DNA from: Nematostella vectensis
Taxonomy: Eukaryota > Cnidaria > Anthozoa > Actiniaria > Edwardsiidae
NCBI RefSeq assembly: GCF_932526225.1
Contig: NC_064037.1
Coordinates: forward strand, 434,001 to 498,000
Direction of reading: 5' to 3'
Length of the DNA: 64,000 nt
The notes beneath the pieces are model-generated. The model searched no databases, was not told where the DNA came from, and saw only the letters and a list, made by a program, of their open reading frames with translations. The position numbers and the translations under genes were made by a program. Positions 1-9,040 of this stretch are shown here, piece after piece; position 1 is the stretch's first letter, and every line of letters begins with the position of its first letter.

Positions 1-1004
1 CACTCGTAAAACAAATTCCCGAATGTAACCCTGAAGCTTTTCCCGAATGTAACCTCCAGTCCGATAGTGACTTTGCTTGTGATAGTTTACGATACCAATA
101 GTATTAAAAGTAATTTTCATTACAATTCCCTTCAGCAATGCCACGTTAGTCTTTCGTTGCGGGCACTTGACTACTAACGCAGCGACCCGGGTCCGATTCC
201 CGCTGATAGCCTATTTTTTTTTCTTTATTTGTTTTTTCAAATATCGATACTTAATTATACTGTTCTGAATCCTGTACATATTTTATGCACACAAGAACTA
301 ACTAGATTCCTTGGATAACTTGATTAAGTAGATTCTAACATAGAGCATAGCGCTCGATAGATTGATATACCTTTTTTTCCGAGTATACTGTTTTATTTTT
401 CCTAATGTTACTTTTTGGAATTTACATTCGGAAAAAAAAATTATCGATTGTGACCTTTTGGAGGTTACACTCGTAAAACAAATTCCCGAATGTAACCCTG
501 AAGCTTTTCCCGAATGTAACCTCCAGTCCGATGGTGACTTTGCTTGGGATAGTTTACGATACCAATAGTATTAAAAGTAATTTTCATTACAATTCCTTTC
601 AGCAATGCCACGTTAGTCTATCGTTGCGGGCACTTGACTACTAACGCAGCAACCCGGGTTCGATTCCCGCTGATAGCCTAATTTTTTTACTTTCTTTTTT
701 TTTTTAATATCGATACTTAATTATACTGTTCTTGGTGTGTCATGATATAAAAAGAAGGTATAGGGACATTTTTATGTACTCTCAGCATCTTTGATGTGCT
801 CATGCTTTGTTCAGGTTCCTGTACATATTTTATGCACACAAGAACTAACTAGATTCCTTGGATAACTTGATTAAGTAGATTCTAACATAGAGCATAGCGC
901 TCGATAGATTGATATACCTTTTTTTCCGAGTATACTGTTCTATTTTTCCTAATGTTACTTTTTGGAATTTACATTCGGAACAAAAATTATCGATTGTGAC
1001 CTTT

Positions 1005-1071
1005 TGGAGGTTACACTCGTAAAACAAATTCCCGAATGTAACCCTGAAGCTTTTCCCGAATGTAACCTCCA
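1005..1071. repeat. Dyad with internal 24-bp direct repeat (representative)
   Basis: TGGAGGTTACA at 1005-1015 is the exact inverse of TGTAACCTCCA at 1061-1071, giving an 11-bp stem with a 45-nt loop. Inside the loop the text from 1031 repeats at 1055 with a 24-bp period (shared core CCCGAATGTAACC). A further inverse copy, TTACATTCGG, lies upstream at 969-978 and can pair with either direct copy. The segment recurs in essentially every monomer and is the likely substrate for the 24-bp deletions near 14559, 17212 and 38858. Confidence 0.8.
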
Positions 1072-1152
1072 GTCCGATGGTGACTTTGCTTGGGATAGTT
1101 TACGATACCAATAGTATTAAAAGTAATTTTCATTACAATTCCCTCCAGCAAT

Positions 1153-1224
1153 GCCACGTTAGTCTATCGTTGCGGGCACTTGACTACTAACGCAGCGACC
1201 CGGGTTCGATTCCCGCTGATAGCC
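1153..1224 (+). pseudogene. tRNA-like Pol III cassette (representative of 107 copies)
   Basis: This 72-nt block has the dimensions of a class I tRNA gene. Positions 1-7 are 1153-1159. The D-stem 1162-1165/1174-1177 pairs over 4 bp, two of them G-U, around an 8-nt loop starting with A14. The anticodon arm is 1179-1195 with loop CTACTAA, giving U33 and formal anticodon ACU. The variable region is 1196-1199. The T-stem 1200-1204/1212-1216 pairs at 4 of 5 positions around the loop TTCGATT. The 3' acceptor strand is 1217-1223 and the discriminator is 1224. The acceptor pairs at only 3 of 7 positions and the anticodon stem at 2 of 5, so a working tRNA is unlikely. ACU is not a usual eukaryotic anticodon. 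A tRNA-derived relic or a SINE head captured in a satellite is the best reading. Whether it is transcribed is unknown. Confidence 0.75.
1203..1213 (+). promoter_or_regulatory. Pol III B box (representative)
   Basis: GGTTCGATTCC matches the TFIIIC-binding B-box consensus GGTTCGANTCC exactly. It starts 43 bp after the A-box-like region that begins at 1160 (TAGTCTATCG), the spacing found in intronless tRNA genes. The A-box match is only partial. Roughly four-fifths of the 107 cassettes keep an exact B box by eye. Confidence 0.75.
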
Positions 1225-1227
1225 TAA

Positions 1228-1234
1228 TTTTTTT
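1228..1234 (+). terminator. Pol III-type T-run after the tRNA-like block
   Basis: Seven consecutive T on the sense strand begin 4 nt after the discriminator position. Runs of 4 or more T terminate Pol III. Almost every cassette has a run of about 7-10 T here, followed by a second T-rich stretch. The copy ending at 1769 is weaker (short T runs broken by C and G). Confidence 0.6.
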
Positions 1235-3860
1235 ACTTTCTTTTTTTTTTAATATCGATACTTAATTATACTGTTCTTGGTGTGTCATGATATAAAAAGA
1301 AGGTATAGGGACATTTTTATGTACTCTCAGCATCTTTGATGTGCTCATGCTTTGTTCAGGTTCCTGTACATATTTTATGCACACAAGAACTAACTAGATT
1401 CCTTGGATAACTTGATTAAGTAGATTCTAACATAGAGCATAGCGCTCGATAGATTGATATACCTTTTTTTCCGAGTATACTGTTTTATTTTTCCTAATGT
1501 TACTTTTTGGAATTTACATTCGGAAAAAAAATTATCGATTGTAACCTTTTGGAGGTTACACTCGTAAAACAAATTCCCGAATGTAACCCTGAAGCTTTTC
1601 CCGAATGTAACCTCCAGTCCGATGGTGACTTTGCTTGGGATAGTTTACGATACCAATAGTATTAAAATTAATTTTCATTACAATTCCCTTCAGCAATGCC
1701 ACGTTAGTCTTTCGTTGCGGGCACTTGACTACTAACGCAGCGACCCGGGTTCGATTCCCGCTGATAGCCTATTTCTTGTCTTTATTTTCTTTTTTAATAT
1801 CGATACTTAATTATACTGTTCTTGGTGTGTCATGACATAAAAAGAAGGTATAGGGATATTTTTATGTACTCTCAGCATCTTTGATGTGCTCATGCTTTGT
1901 TCAGGATCCTGTACATATTTTATGCACACAAGAACTAACTAGATTCCTTGGATAACTTGATTAAGTAGATTCTAACATAGAGCATAGCTCTCGATAGATT
2001 GATATACCTTTTTTTCCGAGTATACTGTTTTATTTTTCCTAATGTTACTTTTTGGAATTTACATTCGGAAAAAAAATTATCGATTGTAACCTTTTGGAGG
2101 TTACACTCGTAAAACAAATTCCCGAATGTAACCCTGAAGCTTTTCCCGAATGTAACCTCCAGTCCGATGGTGACTTTGCTTGGGATAGTTTACGATACCA
2201 ATAGTATTAAAAGTAATTTTCATTACAATTCTCTTCAGCAATGCCACGTTAGTCTTTCGTTGCGGGCACATGACTACAAACGCAGCTACCCGGGTTCGAT
2301 TCCCGCTGATAGCCTTTTTTTTTCTTTATTTTTTTTTTTCAAATATCGATACTTAATTATACTGTTCTTGGTGTGTCATGACATAAAAAGAAGGTATATG
2401 GACATTTTTATGTACTCTCAGCATCTTTGATGTGCTCGTGCTTTGTTCAGGATCCTGTACATATTTTATGCACACAAGAACTAACTAGATTCCTTGGATA
2501 ACTTGATTAATTAGAATCTAACATAGAGCATAGCTCTCGATAGATTGATATACCTTTTTTTCCGAGTATACTGTTTTATTTTTCCTAATGTTACTTTCTG
2601 GAATTTACATTCGGAAAAAAAATTATCGATTGAAACCTTTTGGAGGTTACACTCGTAAAACAAATTCCCGAATGTAACCCTGAAGCTTTTCCCGAATGTA
2701 ACCTCCAGTCCGATGGTGACTTTGCTTGGGATAGTTTACGATACCAATAGTATTAAAAGTAATTTTCATTACAATTCCCTTCAGCAATGCCACGTTAGTC
2801 TTTCGTTGCGGGCACTTGACTACTAACGCAGCTACCCGGGTTCGATTCCCGCTGATAGCCTATTTTTTTTTCTTTATTTTTAGTTTTTTAATATCGATAC
2901 TTAATTATACTGTTCTTGGTGTGTCATGACATAAAAAGAAGGTATAGGGACATTTTTATGTACTCTCAGCATCTTTGATGTGCTCATGCTTTGTTCAGGA
3001 TCCTGTACATATTTTATGCACACAAGAACTAACTAGATTCCTTGGATAACTTGATTAAGTAGATTCTAACATAGAGCATAGCGCTCGATAGATTGATATA
3101 CCTTTTTTTCCGAGTATACTGTTTTATTTTTCCTAATGTTACTTTTTGGAATTTACATTCGGAAAAAAAATTATCGATTGTAACCTTTTGGAGGTTACAG
3201 TCGTAAAACAAATTCCCGAATGTAACCCTGAAGCTTTTCCCGAATGTAACCTCCAGTCCGATGGTGACTTTGCTTGGGATAGTTTACGATACCAATAGTA
3301 TTAAAAGTAATTTTCATTACAATTCCCTTCAGCAATGCCACGTTAGTCTTTCGTTGCGGGCACTTGACTACTAACTCAGCGACCCGGGTTCGATTCCCGC
3401 TGATAGCCTATTTTTTTTTCTTTATTTTTTAAATATCGATATTTAATTATACTGTTCTTGGTGTGTCATGACATAAAAAGAAGGTATAGGGACATTTTAA
3501 TGTACTCTCAGCATCTTTGATGTGCTCATGCTTTGTTCAGGATCCTGTACATATTTTATGCACACAAGAACTAACTAGATTCCTTGGATAACTTGATTAA
3601 GTAGATTCTAACATAGAGCATAGCGCTCGATAGATTGATATACCTTTTTTTCCGAGTATACTGTTTTATTTTTCCTAATGTTACTTTTTGGAATTTACAT
3701 TCGGAACAAAAATAATCGATTGTAACCTTTTGGAGGTTACACTCGTAAAACAAATTCCCGAATGTAACCCTGAAGCTTTTCCCGAATGTAACCTCCAGTC
3801 CGATGGTGACTTTGCTCGGGATAGTTTACGATACCAATAGTATTAAAAGTAATTTTCATT

Positions 3861-3865
3861 ACAAT
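3861..3865. repeat. Target-site duplication, left copy
   Basis: ACAAT directly before the left LTR is repeated directly after the right LTR at 9211-9215. Uninterrupted monomers have ACAAT once at this point. A 5-bp duplication is typical of Ty3/Gypsy integration. Confidence 0.95.
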
Positions 3866-4114
3866 TGAAGAAAATACTCCTCGATGTTCAATTGGTTTTA
3901 TTGACAAAGATGAGGAAGTCCTATGGCAATACAATAAATCAAGGATTATAATTAAACTGAGGATTACAAATAACGGTAACTAGGATATAACAAATGAACG
4001 CGTAGGACTTACATGAATAATGTTCAAAACAAGATGGCCGGCTGCTCTCTTCTGAGCCGGTCAGCGGTCTTACATAAGACCTAGGCCCTAGCGGCCAGCG
4101 TCACACACTCTTCA
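3866..4114 (-). mobile_element. 3' LTR of the retrotransposon
   Basis: A 249-bp terminal repeat identical to 8962-9210 except G4015 in place of T9111. The two solo LTRs carry the same G as this copy. The AATAAA poly(A) signal (sense strand) falls at 3897-3902, where it would end transcripts of the element. Confidence 0.97.
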
Positions 4115-4122
4115 TCCCCCCC
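4115..4122 (-). other. Polypurine tract
   Basis: Read on the sense (minus) strand this is GGGGGGGA, abutting the TGAAGAG start of the 3' LTR. This is the position of the plus-strand primer in LTR retroelements. It is short and G-rich. Confidence 0.8.
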
Positions 4123-4151
4123 AGTCCGTGAGTCTATACTAAGTCTAGAGT

Positions 4152-7100
4152 CTATACAAGGCTAGACGAACGGACTCCTGCTACTGTCCAATTCCCTGTC
4201 TCTGGTTCGTAGCGTTTTGGTCGTGTTCTCGCACGAGTTGGCCTTCTAGGTTCAGGGAGTGGCTGCGGGGCCTGAGATGAGGCGTCAGGCATACAAGAGG
4301 ATACAGGGTCATTGTTGGCTTGAGTGGTAGGTGGTGTTTCAGCGACGGGTTCAGCGGGTGGAACTGTCTGGTTGCACTCTGTGGGTATGACGGGATGGCT
4401 ACCGTGTGAGAGTTGGGTGGTGAGGTGAGGATTGCCCGTCAATGGTCCACTGCCTGTGGGAGGCGACGGTGAGCTGTTAAGTGTGGGTTGACACTCTGGA
4501 GATCTGGGTGGAGGTGGTGGCGTCCTGTACTGATGGTCTGGGGTGGGCGTGGCCGGGGTGTATGCACGAAGGAACCGACGATTACGCAGGGTCAACCGTC
4601 CTGAGCCATCCACCTTTATCCTGTATTGGTCGTGGCCTGGCGACTCCACTACCATGCCTGAGCGGTCCCATTTGTTCGGGTGTGGGCCCTGCTGGTTCTG
4701 GATGAAGACCCTTTCACCTAGCTTCAGAGGTCGAAGTGGTTTGGAGTGGCTCGTCAATGATTCGGTGGTACGTGATATGCGGGTCCGAAGGGCATCTTCC
4801 TTTGCCGCCCATGCTTGCCGCCACAGGGGTCGGATGTGTGGATTAGAGAACTTCTCTAGTCGATTGACGAACATGAGGGAGTCTCGAAGGGGTCGACCGA
4901 ATATGATTTGGGCTGGTGAAAGGTCGCAGTCCCGGTCCGGTGTGTTTCGTAGCTGTAACATGGCACGCAGGAAGCGATCGTTATCAAGGCTTCCGTTAGG
5001 ACCAGTATTGGACATCAGGAGACGTTTAGCTGTTTTGACTGCCACTTCTGCTCTCCCGTTGGATTGTGGGAAGCCGACAGAAGACAGGCGGTGTTTGATC
5101 CCCCAAAGTCGGAGAAAGGTCTCGGTGCCGCCTGCTGTGAACTCTGGTCCGCCATTGCTTGATATCTCTGTTGGCACGCCAAAGGTGGCGAAGAATGCTC
5201 GGAGGTGACGGACCAGGCCAGCGGAGCCCCCTAGGTCAGTACCTGCGGTGGAGCTGAGGACCTCCACCCATCCAGAGAGCCGGTCTCCAACAACTAGGTA
5301 GTGGCGGCCACCAAAGTCGAAGAAGTCAGCGTAGACAGCCTCGAACGGGGTAGATGGCGGAGAGGTCGGGAGGGGCGGTGTGGCCGCTTGTGACGGGGCG
5401 TTGCGGTTGCAATCTGTGCATCCGTCTCTGGTGCCCTGAATGTCCCGTGACATCCCCGGCCAGAAGACAATGGCACGCGCTTGCTGCTCCATAGTAGAGG
5501 CTCCTTGATGTGCAGCGTGTAAGTGCTGGAGGACCCGTTTGCGGAGGGACATGGGCACAACCACACGGTCGTTGAGTAGTAGAACGCCATCCTGTGCATA
5601 TATCGACTCACAGAGATGTCCGAGACTTGAAAGCGCCGGGTCGTTAGGGTCAACAACAACATCTTGTTCAATGAGGCGTAGGAGGTGACCTAGGCATGGG
5701 TCCGTAGCAGTCTCTTGTGCGAGGATCGGCCACGAGATGGCCCCAAGATCATGTACGTCGTTCCTGATGGAGGCCATGAGGGCCGACTCAACCATGTCCG
5801 GTACACTAGGAGTTGAAGTTGCGAGACTGTTAGTTGAGCCTGATGGGGATGGGTGTCTTGATGTGGCGTCAGCCGCCTGGTTACTTTTTCCCGGTCGATG
5901 GGTGATGGTGAAGCGCCACGGGAGGGTACGCTGCTTTAACCTGAACAGACGGGAGTTGGTGATCTCATCGAGGGTGCGATCGCCGAAGATTTTGACTAGA
6001 GGCTTGTGGTCGGTGACTACCACAAGGTTGTCGCAACCCTGTGTGAAGTACCGGGTTTGCTCGAGACCCCAGGCAACGGCCAGGGCCTCTCCCTCGATGG
6101 CTGCGTAACGTTGTTCGGCTGGGGAGAGGAAGCGTGAGCCAGCCAGAGTGATCCGCCATCCTCCTGGGCAGCAGTCAGGTATACCAGAGGGGCAGCTACA
6201 GTGTTGCTGGAGGAGGAAATAACCAATACCTCTTCGGGACCAGTCGGGGCGAAGGCAGGTGCGCCTCTGCATGTCATAGATTTCCACGCCCTCGCGGATT
6301 GCCTGAACTATGGCTTCTTTGGACTCTTGGAAGGCAGACTCCAGGTCAGGTGACCAGGTGAATTTGCACCGTGGGCTTAGGAATGGCTTAAACGGCGCCA
6401 TGGTCTCGCGCAATTGGGCGTAGTTGGCCACCTGGTTGACCAGACCGAACCAGCTTCTGATGTCTGTCGTCGATTCAGGAGTGGGGAAATCACGGATGGC
6501 ATCCAGGTACTTAGGGAGTGGCTCTATGGTTGAGTCGGACACCCTAAAGCCGGCGAAGTCCACACACTTTTCGGCGAACTGAAATTTGTCGGGGTTCAGT
6601 ACTATACCGGACTGGCCTGCGCATGTAAGGAAGTCGATGGATCGCCACCAGTGTTGTTCTAGGTCAGTATCATAGTGGATTGTGTCGTCCACACACCGCT
6701 CTTTGCGCTCAAAGGCTGATAGGATAGCATCGAAACGACGGTTGTAGCCATCCCCTGACGAGAGGAATCCTTGTGGTGCCCTGGTGTAGCGCCAGCGCCC
6801 GAAGGGCGTAATGAAAGTGGTCAGGTGTCGATCTGCCTCGCGTAAGGGAACGCTGTGATAGCCGTTCCAAGCGTCGGTGACGGTCTTCCAGGTGTCCTTC
6901 GGAATTCGGCGGGCGAGGTGGAAGGGAGACTCCATGGCAAAGGTCTCGCGCTGGCAGAATTTGTTTAGTGGCGAGAGATCCACAGTCCGGCGCGGTGAGC
7001 CGTCTTGCTTCCGGGTCACAACCATGCGGTGGCACCATGTGACAGGTTCCCCGTAAGGCACTCGTTCGATGACACCAAGGGCCTCGTCCCGGAGAAGGTC

Positions 7101-8945
7101 GTCGTATACCTTTTGCTGCCAGTGAAGAGGGATGGTGGCCGGGGTGTGGCACGCTCTGGGTGTGGCTGCTGGGTCTACATGTATCTCGATGGGTGGTCCG
7201 TCCATGCACGGGAGCGCACGATGGGGGCAGGTGTTGAACGTCGAGGAGGCATACCTCTCGAGGAGCCAGTCTTTCATGCGGCCATTGTTCTCCGGGGTGC
7301 AGGGGAATGGCAGTTCCGACGGACGTTGTGGTGGCACCGTGCGCTGGGGACAATGACAGGTCGGATCAGAAGGGGTGTTTGGTGCTGTGCAGCCGCCGTT
7401 GATGGAACGGGTGGCGTTGATGGATGAGTGCGGCTCTGGTATGCTGCGGCCATGGGGGGTAGGTCGGCGGCCGTGGTGTCTTCCAACCGGGTTCGTCGGG
7501 AAGTCCGTAGATAGGAGACCGAGGTTGAGGAGGGACTCATAGGAGAGGTACATAGCTCGGACTGAGCTGCTCACGTACACCATGGAACGGCAGCACGTGG
7601 CCTCACCGTTGGGAGGAGCTGTGGAGAGTTTAGCGAAGAAAGCACCGTCGATGGCTATTGGAGACCGGTTGGCGGCCGACAAGCTGAGGTTGACCGGTTG
7701 CAGTTCATCGCGCGAGAAGCCGCATGCCAGGAACTCCTCTAGAGACCAAAGGTCGGACTGGGCACCAGTGTCGGCCACGGCTGATATATGAGCTACGAGG
7801 TGATCGCGGGGACGGGAAGTGGCTCCCGAAGCTGATGGAGTATCGAGCGATATAGTGATGTTTGTCCGCGGATGATCACGGAGTTGAGCTCGTCGCCACT
7901 CCCCCTTGGTGAAGATATGGTGATCCAGTTTGGCTGGCTCGTTCTGTGGTCTACCACGAGAGCGAGGTACGGCTCCGGATTGTAGAGATGCGATCTGGGA
8001 GATCGGGCCTGACTCGATGGCGGACTGTTGACTTTTGGCTGGTTGTCGCCTTTTGCGCCTACGGGCTCTGTAGCAATCGATGCATACCTGATGAGGTTTG
8101 GAATTCCAGCCCCGAGATCCTTCTGAGAAGACGTGAAATGACACTTTACAATCAGGACAGGAGGCCTGTCGTGATTTCTCTGCTGCGCTTGGTGACTGGT
8201 CTGAGGGTGGCGTGTTTTTGTTACGCTGGAAGGACGACATCGCGGACAGGGTTGAAGACGGTAGGGCGTTGCGAGCCATCTCTTTACTCTCCACCGAGGC
8301 AATGACGTCATTAATTGGGTTGGTCAAGATATCTGTAATGCCCAGAGTCTCACGCCTTATGTCTGAGTCGTAAATGCCATTTAAAAGGACGTCGCGTATG
8401 ATGTGGTCGGTGTAGTCAACGGGTTGGCCACACGCACATGCTGCTGTGTATGCGCACGTTTCCGCTTTTCCCCGCACCCTGGCTGCGAATGCACGAAAGG
8501 TTTCGTCCCGTTCCTGTTTTAACTGGAGCAGCTCGGTACGGAGGACACATGTAGCGATAGGAATGACAGCTAGCGAGCGCATGGCTGCGGTCAAATCTTG
8601 CAAGGGCAACGAGGTGGCTCCTGGGTTGGCTTTCAGTAGGCTGTCCCCGAGGTCAGGGCCGGCACACTGGAACAGTTGGAAAGGCGCCTGGGCGTCAGTG
8701 ATGCCAGATCCAGAACGGGAAACCCCCCATCGGCGCATGAATATGTTCCATTCCTCGATAGAGATCCCTATGTCCACTTTGGGTCGGTCGAGTTTCGGGC
8801 CTCGGGCCGGCGGTGGGGCAGTAGGAGCGGGAGGTAGTGCTTGATGTGCGAGGCCGTGGTTATTTAGTAACGCTACGGCGATTGCATCAGAGACATCCTG
8901 TGTTTTGAAGTCACAGTTGGGTACCGAACATTCGACGATCACCAT
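4152..8945 (-). CDS. gag-pol: Gag-Pol polyprotein of the retrotransposon, 1597 aa
   Basis: One uninterrupted frame encodes Gag, protease, reverse transcriptase, RNase H and integrase, with no gag/pol frameshift. The ATG at 8945 is chosen; the frame is open further upstream into the LTR but only from a TTG. Residues from that ATG: C2H2-like finger C6, C11, H30, H34; Gag capsid-like region to about 230; CxxC pairs at 263/266 and 288/291 followed by a basic stretch, in place of a CCHC knuckle; protease D-T-G-A at 392; reverse transcriptase with D691 and C-V-D-D at 751-754 (Cys where Tyr is usual); RNase H D901, E951, D979, D1026; integrase H1141, H1146, C1176, C1179, then D1207, N1264, E1300; GPY/F-like region about 1405-1465; proline-rich tail ending in a basic patch. 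N1264 stands exactly 35 residues before E1300, where the D,D35E family has Asp, so strand transfer is probably lost. All other core motifs look intact. Confidence 0.95.
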   Translation of the reverse strand: MVIVECSVPNCDFKTQDVSDAIAVALLNNHGLAHQALPPAPTAPPPARGPKLDRPKVDIGISIEEWNIFMRRWGVSRSGSGITDAQAPFQLFQCAGPDLGDSLLKANPGATSLPLQDLTAAMRSLAVIPIATCVLRTELLQLKQERDETFRAFAARVRGKAETCAYTAACACGQPVDYTDHIIRDVLLNGIYDSDIRRETLGITDILTNPINDVIASVESKEMARNALPSSTLSAMSSFQRNKNTPPSDQSPSAAEKSRQASCPDCKVSFHVFSEGSRGWNSKPHQVCIDCYRARRRKRRQPAKSQQSAIESGPISQIASLQSGAVPRSRGRPQNEPAKLDHHIFTKGEWRRAQLRDHPRTNITISLDTPSASGATSRPRDHLVAHISAVADTGAQSDLWSLEEFLACGFSRDELQPVNLSLSAANRSPIAIDGAFFAKLSTAPPNGEATCCRSMVYVSSSVRAMYLSYESLLNLGLLSTDFPTNPVGRHHGRRPTPHGRSIPEPHSSINATRSINGGCTAPNTPSDPTCHCPQRTVPPQRPSELPFPCTPENNGRMKDWLLERYASSTFNTCPHRALPCMDGPPIEIHVDPAATPRACHTPATIPLHWQQKVYDDLLRDEALGVIERVPYGEPVTWCHRMVVTRKQDGSPRRTVDLSPLNKFCQRETFAMESPFHLARRIPKDTWKTVTDAWNGYHSVPLREADRHLTTFITPFGRWRYTRAPQGFLSSGDGYNRRFDAILSAFERKERCVDDTIHYDTDLEQHWWRSIDFLTCAGQSGIVLNPDKFQFAEKCVDFAGFRVSDSTIEPLPKYLDAIRDFPTPESTTDIRSWFGLVNQVANYAQLRETMAPFKPFLSPRCKFTWSPDLESAFQESKEAIVQAIREGVEIYDMQRRTCLRPDWSRRGIGYFLLQQHCSCPSGIPDCCPGGWRITLAGSRFLSPAEQRYAAIEGEALAVAWGLEQTRYFTQGCDNLVVVTDHKPLVKIFGDRTLDEITNSRLFRLKQRTLPWRFTITHRPGKSNQAADATSRHPSPSGSTNSLATSTPSVPDMVESALMASIRNDVHDLGAISWPILAQETATDPCLGHLLRLIEQDVVVDPNDPALSSLGHLCESIYAQDGVLLLNDRVVVPMSLRKRVLQHLHAAHQGASTMEQQARAIVFWPGMSRDIQGTRDGCTDCNRNAPSQAATPPLPTSPPSTPFEAVYADFFDFGGRHYLVVGDRLSGWVEVLSSTAGTDLGGSAGLVRHLRAFFATFGVPTEISSNGGPEFTAGGTETFLRLWGIKHRLSSVGFPQSNGRAEVAVKTAKRLLMSNTGPNGSLDNDRFLRAMLQLRNTPDRDCDLSPAQIIFGRPLRDSLMFVNRLEKFSNPHIRPLWRQAWAAKEDALRTRISRTTESLTSHSKPLRPLKLGERVFIQNQQGPHPNKWDRSGMVVESPGHDQYRIKVDGSGRLTLRNRRFLRAYTPATPTPDHQYRTPPPPPRSPECQPTLNSSPSPPTGSGPLTGNPHLTTQLSHGSHPVIPTECNQTVPPAEPVAETPPTTQANNDPVSSCMPDASSQAPQPLPEPRRPTRARTRPKRYEPETGNWTVAGVRSSSLV

Positions 8946-8951
8946 GATAAT

Positions 8952-8962
8952 GACTTCCTCAT
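8952..8962 (-). other. Putative self-priming primer-binding site
   Basis: Directly downstream of the 5' LTR (sense strand) lies TGAGGAAGTC, preceded by the last LTR base A. This 11-nt stretch is the exact reverse complement of LTR positions 9006-9016. It does not begin with TGG, as a site for a tRNA 3' CCA end would. In Tf1 the first 11 nt of the mRNA anneal to such a site and prime reverse transcription. The match stops at exactly 11 bp on both sides. Confidence 0.65.
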
Positions 8963-8992
8963 GAAGAAAATACTCCTCGATGTTCAATTGGT

Positions 8993-8998
8993 TTTATT
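8993..8998 (-). terminator. Poly(A) signal AATAAA in the LTR
   Basis: The sense strand reads CAATAAAACC here, 18-23 nt downstream of the inferred transcript start in the 5' LTR. The equivalent copy in the 3' LTR (3897-3902) would direct polyadenylation. The R region would then be only a few tens of nucleotides. Confidence 0.65.
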
Positions 8999-9005
8999 GA
9001 CAAAG

Positions 9006-9016
9006 ATGAGGAAGTC
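9006..9016 (-). promoter_or_regulatory. Inferred transcript start and self-primer sequence
   Basis: On the sense strand these 11 nt (GACTTCCTCAT) are the exact complement of the primer-binding site at 8952-8962. If the mRNA begins at 9016 its 5' end can fold back and prime, as in Tf1. The start is inferred from this match and from the TATA-like box 25-30 nt upstream, not from a transcript. Confidence 0.6.
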
Positions 9017-9040
9017 CTATGGCAATACAATAAATCAAGG

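Larger units (their letters stand above)
1..3865 (+). repeat. ~545-bp satellite array, left segment (7 tRNA-like cassettes)
   Basis: Head-to-tail copies of an AT-rich monomer of about 545 bp, entering the window mid-monomer. The tRNA-like cassettes begin at 140, 607, 1153, 1698, 2243, 2789 and 3337. The first monomer is shortened: about 83 bp are missing at 263-267, where the TGTTC that opens one conserved segment is joined to the text following a second GTTC. The cassette at 140 has a changed B box (GGTCCGATTCC). The last monomer is cut by the retrotransposon at 3866. No gene is seen outside the repeat unit. Confidence 0.97.

Noticed and set aside
362-568. Plus-strand 61-87 codon frames in scattered monomers (for example 362-568, 2167-2430, 15008-15265, 60519-60725).
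   Set aside because: They are readings of the same satellite sequence, appear only where single-base or T-run length changes keep the frame open, and several run through the tRNA-like block and the T-run.
845-1027. A recurrent minus-strand frame of 60 codons (and extended 77-83 codon forms), present in many monomers, as a possible conserved small gene.
   Set aside because: It lies in the dyad segment of the satellite, where the opposite strand is open too (68-codon frames, for example 362-568). Its repeated peptide pattern simply reflects the GAATGTAACC repeats. Preservation follows from copy homogenisation, many copies are broken, and no promoter or poly(A) signal belongs to it.
1163-1178. 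A CENP-B-box-like sequence (TTCGTTGCGGG) in the tRNA-like D-arm, most visible in copies reading CTTTCGTTGCGGGCA.
   Set aside because: The CENP-B consensus needs four more bases between TTCGTTG and CGGG. The text is explained by the D-arm, so there is no support for a centromere claim.
1153-1224. A functional tRNA gene, perhaps tRNA-Ser by its formal anticodon ACU.
   Set aside because: Only 3 of 7 acceptor pairs and 2 of 5 anticodon-stem pairs form, ACU is not a normal eukaryotic anticodon, and there is no long variable arm as in tRNA-Ser.
2996-3005. Palindromes such as CAGGATCCTG, TATCGATA and AGCGCT recurring once per monomer as possible protein-binding sites.
   Set aside because: They are present simply because the monomer is repeated. 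Nothing beyond their symmetry suggests a function.
4543-8844. Plus-strand and alternative-frame open readings of 64-221 codons inside the retrotransposon.
   Set aside because: They overlap the 1597-aa Gag-Pol, have no recognisable domain, and are shadows of its GC-rich codons.
8946-8987. An N-terminal extension of Gag-Pol by 14 residues into the LTR.
   Set aside because: The extended frame starts at TTG, not ATG. The ATG at 8945 is the first in this frame after the inferred start.
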